Shown piece by piece: positions 41,766 to 50,134 of a stretch of DNA of 64,000 nt. Where the stretch lies: assembly GCA_963556145.1 (NCBI GenBank), contig OY744464.1, positions 6,857,508 to 6,921,507 of the forward strand, written 5' to 3'. Source of the stretch: Hygrocybe punicea. Lineage: Eukaryota > Basidiomycota > Agaricomycetes > Agaricales > Hygrophoraceae. The notes under the pieces are model-generated. The model did no database searches. It was given only the letters and a program-made list of their open reading frames with translations, and had not been told where the DNA came from. Numbering within the stretch: position 1 is the stretch's first letter; each line of letters starts with the position of its first letter. The position numbers and the translations under genes are program-made.

Positions 41766-42578
41766 GTGAAGGCCAAGAGGAAGAAACAAGCGGACACAGA
41801 TGAGGAGAGTGGGAATGACACTGAATTGGGGAAGAAAATGCCAAAGACATCCACCGATTACATTGCCAAGATTATGGAGAACCTCAAATGTCCTGTTCAC
41901 GACGGCAAACCCTGTGTCAAATATCCAGAGGGCAATCATTACACTTTACAAATAACTGATCTAAGTCTCTGGGGCATGCTTCTTGTGAGTCTCTTGTTTA
42001 TTTAGTGCTTAACGAGACTCATTGTAGTCCACGTCAGGCAAACGGCTCATATGATTCAACCATCTCGCCACCTGTCCAGTTGAAGCTTGGCGACGCTTCC
42101 TCTCGCCGGCACGTAAATGCGAAACCCATTCAAGTTGCTGCTACAAGCGGTGCGGCTCAACCGATCATCATTCAGATGCCACCTCCATATGGTGGATCGA
42201 GGCACCACTATTCTTTGTACACCCCTCCATCGGCTGTACCCAAAAAATCATCTTGCTCCTCATGATGGGCTGCACATCCCCAGCTCAAACAGCATAGATT
42301 TTGATGACATCCCCAATGTCTTCCCAGCCATCCCCACTTGGCTTGCTGCACTCTATTCCAGTGCTCAGGGTGTCAATGGGGATAATTTTTCCCAGTATAC
42401 TGACACCATCCGGGCGAATGGGTTCAGGCGCATCCATGAGCTTGCCAGTGAAGGCCTTGCTAATGAGACTATCACCCAGTTCTCAAATGTTTGCAATATC
42501 CCAATTGGAATCGCCAAACGAATTCTCAAGTTTGCGCAGAAGGACACGGATCGTATCAAGAAGGCTGAGAGGAAATAA
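41766..42578 (+). pseudogene. Gene D, 3' exons with SAM-like C-terminal domain
   Basis: Resumes in phase 0 with VKAKRKKQADTDEESGND, then IMENLKCPVHDGKPCVKYPE and LQITDLSLWGMLL, ending at a GTGAGT donor (41985); intron to 42027. The Pro-rich middle (PIIIQMPPPYGG) and the C-terminus (IPTWLAALYSSAQGVNGDNF, YTDTIRANGFRRIHELASEG) lie in different frames, so at least one frameshift is present near 42262. The last ~60 residues look like a helical SAM-type interaction domain. Stop at 42576-42578. Together with 27781-28556 this is one gene. Confidence 0.55.
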
Positions 42579-42720
42579 TGGGCAGTAGTGAAACATTTTC
42601 TTTCTAGTATGTGTGTAGATAGTCCTACAATGTCTTCAACAGACTTGTAGTTATCAATATAGTGTTGCTGTTTGGTTGCTCAGAATGCAGAAAGTTGGGA
42701 TCATTGAAAATTAAATATAT
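42579..42720. other. Non-coding; isolated hAT-like end word
   Basis: TAGTGTTGCTGTTTGGTTGC at 42660 resembles the hAT MITE left terminus, but no partner end or target duplication was found. Confidence 0.25.
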
Positions 42721-42927
42721 CTTGGCAATCATGGGGCAGCTTGCCTTATGTATGGTGAGGATGGAATGGATGGAGTGTTCATAGAGCATCAATATGTTAA
42801 GACCTATGGATTATTGGACAAACAATTTGAACACAACTACTGTATTGATGTCACTGACCTGGGTGGGGAATTCTTACCTGGAGCCTTACAAGTTGGCATC
42901 AATGATGGGTCCCTTGAATTACAAAGT
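42721..42927 (+). pseudogene. RPB1: Exon fragment of RNA polymerase II largest subunit
   Basis: The frame reads LGNHGAACLMYGEDGMDGVF, then FEHNYCIDVTDLGGEFLPGA and INDGSLELQS. The YGEDGMD block followed by F-E-x-x-Y-x-x-D and a D-x-S-L-E-L-Q-type segment is diagnostic of the RPB1 core, where the usual context is SLGD-x-I-x-F-x-YGEDGMD. Only about 69 residues are present, out of more than 1,700 in the full protein. The match ends abruptly at 42927, perhaps at a former exon border. It is a stray, probably transposon-captured or retro-copied fragment, not a working gene. Confidence 0.75.
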
Positions 42928-43785
42928 ACCTGGAATAATACATCCAGCTCTAGTATTACCACAGCTAAGGCTAGTAGCCAGTAGCCAAGCCTGTTTTATC
43001 TTAGCCCAGGTCTGGCTAAGCTAAGGCTGATGACCAGCTACCAGCTACAGCTACCTCAAGTTATTAGCTGTTGGCCATTTGTGTTTATGACATGACAAGG
43101 GGTCCATGCATGAGATGATGGGCCATGATCACCCACGACCTCACTGTAACTGAATGGTGATCTTAGTCAAGTCTGGCTGACTGAGTAGAGGGAAAGCATG
43201 TATTACAACAAAAACCAATTGAGGAACATTCACACCACTGCAGGTGCATTGCTAGTGGTGTAGATCTTGCCATCCTGGCAATGAGTGATACAGGAAGTAA
43301 ACAGGTTTGGAGGGGTGAACCTAGTGATGGACAGGTCTGGTTCAGAACCATGGTTTGAACCTGAACATGAACCACCATCTTGATCAAGGTCAGCAGCAGG
43401 TTTGGGTGTTCCCCTGTCATTTTTGTGCCTAGCACCTTGCCTCAATTCCTTTATTTTAGACCAGGATTAATATAGGATATAGATGGGGGACACATAGAAA
43501 TGGACCTAGAAGCTGGGGTTTCATGATTGGTGACTACAGCAGCAGGGGGTGGTGCAACATGATTGATGAGAGACTGAGGTGCACTGAGATGAGCAGGGTG
43601 GATGAAAATTTGAATGTAGATGGGACAGTGTGTGTTGGTTGAATGTGAAAATTGGTAAAGTCACAAGTCGAGAGCAGAGGCAATTAGCTGACTGCCAAGT
43701 GTAGAGAGGAAGACCAGGCAAAACATAAAATGATGCAAGGTGGAAAAGTAGCCAGGCCAATAGAAGAGACCAAATATATCATCGT
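42928..43785. other. Non-coding; GGCTA- and GGTTC-rich element ends
   Basis: 42953-43070 is rich in AGCTAAGGCTAG/CCAGCTAC words and starts CTAGTATTACCACAGCTA. 43320-43400 starts TAGTGATGGACAGG with GGTTCAGAACC/GGTTTGAACC words. Both look like clipped ends of hAT-type MITEs of other subfamilies. No gene seen. Confidence 0.35.
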
Positions 43786-44175
43786 GGACCATTACTTGAC
43801 TCAAAGCAGGCAATGCTAACTCCCATTGATGAGCTGGTTGTTATATTGTTGGTAGGCCTTGGTGCCAACTCCTTTTCTATGAACAGCAGCGATGCCCTTT
43901 GACGATCCTGTGCTGTCATCTTAGACTATTACTTGACTCAAAGCAGGCAATCCTAACTCCCATTGATGAGCTGGTTGTTATATTGCTGGTATGCCTTGGT
44001 GCCAACTCCTTTTCTATGAACAGCAGTGATGCCCTTTGACGATCCTGTGCTGTCATCTTAGACCATTACTTGACTCAAAGCAGGGAATACTAACTCCCAT
44101 TGATGAGCTGGTTGTTGTATTGTTGGTAGGCCTTGGTGCCAACTCCTTTTCTATGAAAATGAACAGCAGCAATGC
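43786..44175. repeat. 138-bp tandem repeat, about 2.8 copies
   Basis: Copies start at about 43786, 43924 and 44062 with GACYATTACTTGACTCAAAG and differ by only a few bases. The third copy diverges at CTTTGATACTTG. No coding role seen; the repeats lie just downstream of the Tc1 relic. Confidence 0.85.
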
Positions 44176-44404
44176 TCTTTGATACTTGTTCCTGGCTACT
44201 CCTCTCAACAAGGAAACTAGAGTCCAGCTCCCCAGGCAGCCATATAGAATAATCCTTATCAATGTACAATTTTACCCAAACAAAACCAGGATTTGCTGAT
44301 GAAGGTCTCAACCCCTCCACAAAGGTTACAAAGCAATGAAGTCCCTCAACAGATGTCAAAGAAAGACATTGATGATTCCACAATTACAGAGTACAACAAA
44401 ATAT

Positions 44405-45065
44405 TCATACATCAGTCTTGCCAGATGTAGCTACAAATATCCAGTGATGATAGAAAGCCTCCACATCCTCTGCTGTCACTGTGTGCACCGATTCCCACAG
44501 TTGGCAAAAGACCTCAGCCTGCTGGTCAGGTGTTTCCATCACCACACACACTATGTTGCCCTTCTGCCTGATTTCAGACTTGATTGCCGTGAACACCAGT
44601 TCAATCAGGTTGAAATCCGGTGAGTATGGGGGGAGAAACTCAATTCGCATACCCCTATAATCCAATGAGTACCTGCAAGGAATGATCATTTCGGCAATTA
44701 GATTGGACTTGTGGATGTGGCAGTTATCCATTACAATGATGGAGTTGACCTCAGGAAAAGGATTCATCTGCTCAAGCAGCTCTTCGATGAATTCAGTGAA
44801 GCGAGACGTGTTGAATGACCCTTCAACAATCCTCACGGACAATATCCCATCGAGGGAAATGGCAGGAAGTATGGAATATCTTGAATCACTGGTATCAGTT
44901 ACTGATCTTGAATAGATAAAGAAACAAAATACTGTTTGCCCCAAATGAAAAAGGCTTTTCTGACAGCACGCTGGCCCTGAATCACCCAAGCGCGGCCCCG
45001 GTATGTTGTGCACTAATCACAGGCACTCTCGTCTACAAATACTAGCTGCTCAGCTTGATACTGAA
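44405..45065 (-). pseudogene. Tc1/mariner (IS630-type DDE) transposase relic
   Basis: Residues LVFVDESA (first catalytic Asp) at about 45040-45060, then YRGRAWVIQGQRAVRK, RYSILPAISLDGILSV, the second Asp in SIIVMDNCHIHKS, and FLPPYSPDFNLIELVFTAIK with the third acidic residue (Glu). This is the DDE_3 layout with D-x-E about 35 apart. A TAG after ESACD and a ~60-bp frame-breaking insertion before RYSILPA inactivate it. The N-terminal helix-turn-helix half is largely gone. No terminal inverted repeats found nearby. Confidence 0.8.
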
Positions 45066-46335
45066 GGCCAACCCTTTGTATATATGCGGCATGCAGCAGA
45101 GTGCTCCTCTCAATAGCTACCTTCATCAGCTGTGTAGAATTATCAAAATCATCAGTTAGAATAGCTAAAACAAAGGGAATCCGACCTTTTTCATAGTATG
45201 CCCACTATGGTGCAAGGCTCTCCATATTGTGGATAAGGATACTAATTTCTGGGTGCTCAGCTGGAGCTAGTCGCGAAGTTCTTCAAGGTACGTGTCACAG
45301 TTATCATCCATACAACCTTGCACTACACGCATAAAGTAATTTCAGGACCGCATAAATACATTTCAAATATATAAATAAATAACTAATTTGGAGGTCTCTA
45401 AAAGATGTTTTGAAATATATAATTTCAACAATTGTAAAAAAAGATATTTTGGGTCCAAATTATGTATATTCAAATATTCTCTTTGGAAAATCTTAAAATA
45501 ATTCATTTTTCCCCCTTTTCTCATGTTCCAAAACTACAATGAAATTAGAAATTATTGTAGTTTACCTATTTAATATTTTTCATCCTATTTGTATCCTTTA
45601 TAAATTTCAATTTCTGGTAACAATAAATTTTTTATTTGTATTCCTCTTCTGCATCCCAGAAATATCCTATAAATGTGGCAGAGAATATTATATTTGAGTA
45701 CTGATTTCTGTGTACATAAATATGTAAATAAATTTTAATTTTTAGATGTTAGAAATCTAATAACCAGTACTGGTCAAGTACATGCCCAGTACATGCCCAG
45801 TACATGCCCAGTACATGTCCAGTATGTGCCCAGTACCCAACCAATACTGGTCCAATGATCCTGCAGATTTATGATCCAGTGGATAAGTATCCTCAAGATC
45901 ATGATCATCTAGTGTCAGTCATGAAATCTCTCTCAGCTTGTGTCCTTGCTCTTTCATTCTCTCCCTGGTGATGCTTAGCTCTCACCCAGCTTGTTGTTGT
46001 GTTTTTTTCTTGTTCTTCTACTTCCTCCTCATCCTCCTCATCCTCCTCTCCTCTATCCACCTTTTCTGGCTCTTCGTAGCAAACCACACTCATTCTCTCA
46101 TTTTGTAACTCAATATGTTAAGGAAATCGTTGTGTGGCTAGCGCTGATTTTACAAGCCGTGAGAACTTATTTTTATAAGCCGTGTGAAATCTTGCGTCCG
46201 TTAAGGGAATCGTTTATGGCTAACGCTGATTTTACAAGCCGTGTGAACTTATTTTTATAAGCCGTGTGAAATCTTTTGTAGCTGTGGGAAAAACAAATGA
46301 TAGTCCATTGTCTTCATCCAGGACACTTAGCCTTG
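45066..46335. other. AT-rich DNA with small tandem repeats
   Basis: 45300-45770 is AT-rich without genes. 45775-45840 is a 13-bp repeat (AGTACATGCCC) in about five copies. 46018-46056 is CTCCTCATCCTC. 46121-46285 has two ~78-bp direct copies of TTAAGG(G/A)AATCGTT...GCTGATTTTACAAGCCGTG...AAATCTT. The TTAAGGGAATCGTT and GCTGTGGGAA words also occur at the outer end of inverted-repeat arm 1 (18733-18830). Confidence 0.55.
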
Positions 46336-46432
46336 CCCCGTTTTCGACCACCCCCGGCCAGTCTACAGTCTACACCCCCCGCACCTCGTTCCTGTTGAAA
46401 ACGAACGGTCGGGGGGTGTCAGTACCTCGCGC
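46336..46432 (+). repeat. Tandem-array unit left of Gy1
   Basis: CCGTTTTCGACCACCCCCGG...GTTGAAAACGAACGGTCGGG, matching two units right of Gy1 (about 61626-61725 and 61780-61848). Gy1 therefore landed inside an existing ~150-bp array. The last four bases, GCGC (46429-46432), are repeated at 61572-61575. Confidence 0.75.
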
Positions 46433-47335
46433 TGTTTTGCGTGGGAAGTGTTTGAACAAATCCACACCAAGGGTTTCCGGAGTGCGTCGTTGATCGGGAA
46501 ATTACCTTGTTGTCCTTTGGGAACAAGGATTTAGCTCTTCTATAACTCTGGGTTATTCCTGTTGGGTGGTGGGGTTGTGGTGTGAATCCTATCAAAGGTT
46601 AGCTTTGAAAGATACAACAAATACTTGACAATAATATAAGTCAGATGTATGACTTATAGAGGATGAGTGAACAGTGAGGTCTTCCCTACTAAAGGTAAAG
46701 ACTTTGAGTGACAAGAGGTATGCAAGAGTATAAGTGGATAATAACTCAAGCAAGTATGAACAGTGTAAGATGAACAAGTGTACAACAGTCAAGTATACAA
46801 GTAGCAAGTATACAATGAGCAAAGGTACAACAGAGATGAGCGATAGATTATGGACGATGGGTGGTAGATGATGGGCAATGGGCAATGTAACAGTAGATGT
46901 CAGACAAAAGGGAGGTGTGACAAAATACTATGTACAGAATGAATGAACTGAACAATAGGCAAGTAGAATTGATAATCAAGATATCGGACTTTATTCCGAA
47001 GCTTCAAACGCACATTGGCTACTAGTGCAGAATAAAGTACTGGGATATCTTTGGTGATGATCAATAGAACTTGAAAGAAGATGAATGTGACTGTACTACG
47101 TGACAGAACACAAAGAAAATATATCAAACAAGTAATAAGGGAGTATCAATATAACTGCAATTGATATCCTTAAACAAATGAATGATGACTTGAACTGCAA
47201 TTGGTATTTGAAGTACTACTACACAAGTAATACAAACAAACACAGAGGGGTGAATCAGAATCTGGGAGAGGGACTGTCCTGTGACTGGGCCTGTCAGATT
47301 AGGTGACTGAGCCATCTCCAGCAGAAACTGGGCTC

Positions 47336-47343
47336 TATATATA
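47336..47343 (-). promoter_or_regulatory. TATA box in Gy1 LTR
   Basis: The minus strand reads GGTATATATAGAGCCC. The same box is at 60583-60590 in the 5' LTR, where it would drive element transcription. It defines U3 as about 980 bp. Confidence 0.65.
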
Positions 47344-47366
47344 CCTATTCTACAGCAGGAGTCATA

Positions 47367-47716
47367 CTGAGTCATAGAATGGTATATCAAATGGAGAGCA
47401 TAGGATATGACTCATAGGGAGTCATATAGAGGAGAGGCATAGGTTTATGACTCATAAGGAGTCATAATGATGAAGGCATGGGGGGTTATGACTCATAAGG
47501 AGTCATAAGAAAGGAAGGCATGGGTTTGTGACTCATACAGAGTCAATTAATGAGTCACATAGGAATTATAATCAAAGGAGGGGGCATAATGAGTCAGAAA
47601 TAGTCATAATTAGTCATGGGTGGTCATAATGAGTCATGGGGGGTCATGAGTATGTCATAAGGGTCATAATTTGTCATGGATAGACCAATGAGTCACATTT
47701 GATGGGAGTGAGTCAT
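47367..47716. promoter_or_regulatory. Array of ten TGASTCA heptamers in Gy1 U3
   Basis: Ten exact TGACTCA/TGAGTCA heptamers plus about five near matches (GGAGTCATA) lie within 350 bp directly upstream of the TATA box; several are paired as palindromes (TATGACTCATAAGGAGTCAT). TGASTCA is the binding word of fungal Gcn4/CpcA and of AP-1-type bZIP factors. The identical array is in the 5' LTR. Confidence 0.6.
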
Positions 47717-48043
47717 GTTGCTGGTCCAATCTTGGGTGTGTGAATCAAAGGCAAGGGCTGTGCCAGGCTATGCTTCTAGAATCATCTTCCTGAGGCTGTG
47801 CTTCTTGATCAATTGATGCCATGCCATGTGTGTATCCTTATCAGTTAAGAAAAAGATAAGATCTGGGCTGGGCTGTATTTGATCAATTGATATGAAATGT
47901 GATGTGCTTCTTGATCAGGGAATGATGGGTGGCATGTGTTATCTCTATGATTGGAGATAAGGATGTGGCTGTGCTTCTTGTGCTTCTTTGGCCTCTGATA
48001 AGATGTTTTGGGGGCCTTATCAGTTAAGATAAGGGTATTCCTT

Positions 48044-48215
48044 CATTTCTTCTGCATAGATAAGGGTTTTCTTGCATGTCCCTTCTGTAGATAAGGGTTT
48101 CCTTGCATGTCCCTTGTATAGATAAGGGTTTCATGTATGTCCTATGTGCAGATAAGGATTTCCTGTGTGTCCTATATGCAGATAAGGGTATTCCTTTCTA
48201 CTCCATATGCAGATG
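48044..48215. promoter_or_regulatory. ~31-bp tandem repeat with AGATAAGG motifs in Gy1 U3
   Basis: Six units of the form TAGATAAGGGTTTYCTTGCA followed by TGTCCYWT; five contain AGATAAGG and one AGATGGGG. More GATAAG words lie at 47847, 47963 and 48000. GATA-type zinc-finger factors (AreA/NIT2, siderophore and light regulators in fungi) bind such words. The same array is in the 5' LTR at about 61291-61462. Confidence 0.5.
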
Positions 48216-48775
48216 GGGGCATTCCAGTATGAATGGTCCTTGTAATGTGATGTGTGCTGTAGGGATGGTGACTAGTGACAGCATATTACTATGTTTTGAT
48301 CCGAATCCTGTTTGGATCATGACATTCGCACAAGACAAGAAAAATCAACTGTCCCCAGTTGCTACTCTTCAAATAATGAAATCATTCCTCCCATCACCAA
48401 GATGCTTGTGAGATTGTCTATGCAAGGCATCTTGTGTATCTATTATTGTTTCGGATGTGTTCTTGGGTCATTCTGGACTCCAGAATGAACAATATAAATT
48501 TGTCCTCCAAATCCGATGGGAAGGTGAATGCGAATTGAAATTGTTGTGATGGAAGAATTCTGTGGTGAATATGGGAGTAGCGACGGTGGGGGTGAATTCC
48601 ATATGCTGATGATGGCTTCTGAGGATGAGGGTTTACAGGGAGGATAAACATCGTTTCTTGTCTGACTTTCTGGACTTAGTCAGAGAGCAGTGAGGGATGC
48701 GGAGCGTTGATTCGAGTTGATGATAATACAAAAAACAAATAAAAAATAAGGAACGTGGGGGTGCTTCAAAAAATA

Positions 48776-49327
48776 TCAAGTGCAGAATAGCACTTGTAGA
48801 GAATCGAGCCAGTTCCTTGCAGCCTCAGCGATTCCTACAGTCCTGTCCTCCTGACCTTCTTGAGTCCAATATTGAGGGACGGCTAATAAAAAATGAGTTC
48901 CGAAGATCGTGCTGCAAAGAAAAATAACATAACCATTCCTGATGGTCCAAATTCTTTCTACATCTCCTGCTCCCATAGATCCAGTAACATGCATTCCAAT
49001 TGTAATCTGCTTAGGCGGAGTATAGCGAAGAAGCCAAACATTGACTCCTTGAAGAAGGGGCTTCTGGATCTTGTTGAGAAGTGCTACGCTGAGGTATACA
49101 GTTTCTTGATTGGGATAAGTGTGACGTATGTGATACTGGGTAGGATAAATGCGGGGATGGGGAACAGGTGTGTAGATTCGATCAGGGACGGTTATGGGCG
49201 TCAAGTGGACATGATGACGTCTAGTAATGGCAATAGGAAAGGGGCTGATTGTAGCGCTGGTGATTTCATTCGAAAATTGAGAGAGCATAGTGAATGAAGT
49301 ATCTGAAGAATCGAGCGAATAAGGCAT
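48776..49327 (-). CDS. Downstream ORF of Gy1 in env position (183 aa, unknown)
   Basis: ATG at 49327, stop at 48776. Contains DRIYTPVPHPRIYPTQYHIR, a GVNVWLLRYTPPKQITIGMH stretch and one hydrophobic segment (NGYVIFLCSTIFGTHFLLAV), ending AARNWLDSLQVLFC. It lies 807 bp after pol, between pol and the 3' LTR. No retroviral envelope signature and no signal peptide are apparent. Gy2 also has an ORF here, but the two do not look alike. Because the rest of Gy1 is intact, an uninterrupted 183-codon frame is worth keeping. Function unknown. Confidence 0.45.
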   Translation of the reverse strand: MPYSLDSSDTSFTMLSQFSNEITSATISPFPIAITRRHHVHLTPITVPDRIYTPVPHPRIYPTQYHIRHTYPNQETVYLSVALLNKIQKPLLQGVNVWLLRYTPPKQITIGMHVTGSMGAGDVERIWTIRNGYVIFLCSTIFGTHFLLAVPQYWTQEGQEDRTVGIAEAARNWLDSLQVLFCT

Positions 49328-50134
49328 GATATTTAAGGAATGTGTAGAACACTACTTGTAGTGTCCAAAAAAAATAAACAGGTTCGGCAATGAATGTATT
49401 TGGCATGTCCGGCATATTGGTCCAATGGTTCTGATTTAGGCTAGTTGCGTGCCTGCGGCAACATAGTCTACATTAGGTAAATGATTGATGTGTCCCAATT
49501 TGTCAATTGGTAACAAATTTCCAGTTTGGGAATTCTAAGGGTCTGATGTGTGATGCGCCACAATTTGGTCCAGGCTTCTGGTCATATGGTTGCTGAGCAC
49601 ATGTGTGCCATGTGTTTGATGGGTAGGAGCGTATATTAGACTGACATTTGCGTTCCCCTTTTTCCTCAGCTTTGTCCTGCACGTTCGAGCGCCAGCTCCT
49701 TTTCTCCTGCTATTCCGCTGCCAGGGAATCGTAACTATCCATGGCTATGAATTCTGCTTGCCCCAATTATTTATTCTCTTAAAAAAAACAACGGCCCCTT
49801 TTCGAAAAAGGGTGGTGAGTCGTTCTTTTGTAAACGCTTTTCTTGTCATTAACTATTTCTTGGCCTAGTCTTGCGTTATTTTTTTCTAATTCCAAGCTTC
49901 AACGATTGTACGTTCGTTTCCGGCAAACGATGGGAGGTGGGAACGGGGGATGTCCTTCCATAGAGCGGTACACTGGTCTCTGGGCGTGTAGCAGGGGTGG
50001 AATATCTGGGATTGGCTTCTAGGATCTGGGTGGGGTCACTGTTTGTCTGTCTCTTTTTACATCTCCTTTCCATACACATTTCTTCATTATTTCTTGGACT
50101 AAGCATGGCGCGATATCGTATTTTATTTCTTCCA
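49328..50134 (-). other. Gy1 region between pol and the downstream ORF
   Basis: No convincing coding region in about 800 bp; short minus-strand frames exist (49876-50241) that overlap the end of pol. Possibly untranslated sequence or an intron for a spliced downstream ORF message. Confidence 0.4.

Larger units (their letters stand above)
46433..48324 (-). repeat. 3' LTR of Gy1 (1892 bp)
   Basis: On the minus strand it starts TGTCATGATCC and ends ACAAAACA-type (CGCAAAACA here). Differences seen from the 5' LTR are one C/T in the GTTTTGYGTGG end and one T in GTGTTTGAAC against GTGTTGAAC. ORFs inside (for example 46592-46885) are identical in both LTRs and are not genes. Confidence 0.93.

Noticed and set aside
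46592..47390. Minus-strand ORFs of 75-97 codons, repeated at 59839-60637
   Set aside because: They lie wholly inside the two Gy1 LTRs and are identical because the LTRs are copies; no coding evidence.
48103..48411. ORF with repeated CADKDFLCVLYADKG
   Set aside because: It is a translation of the AGATAAGG tandem repeat in the LTR U3.
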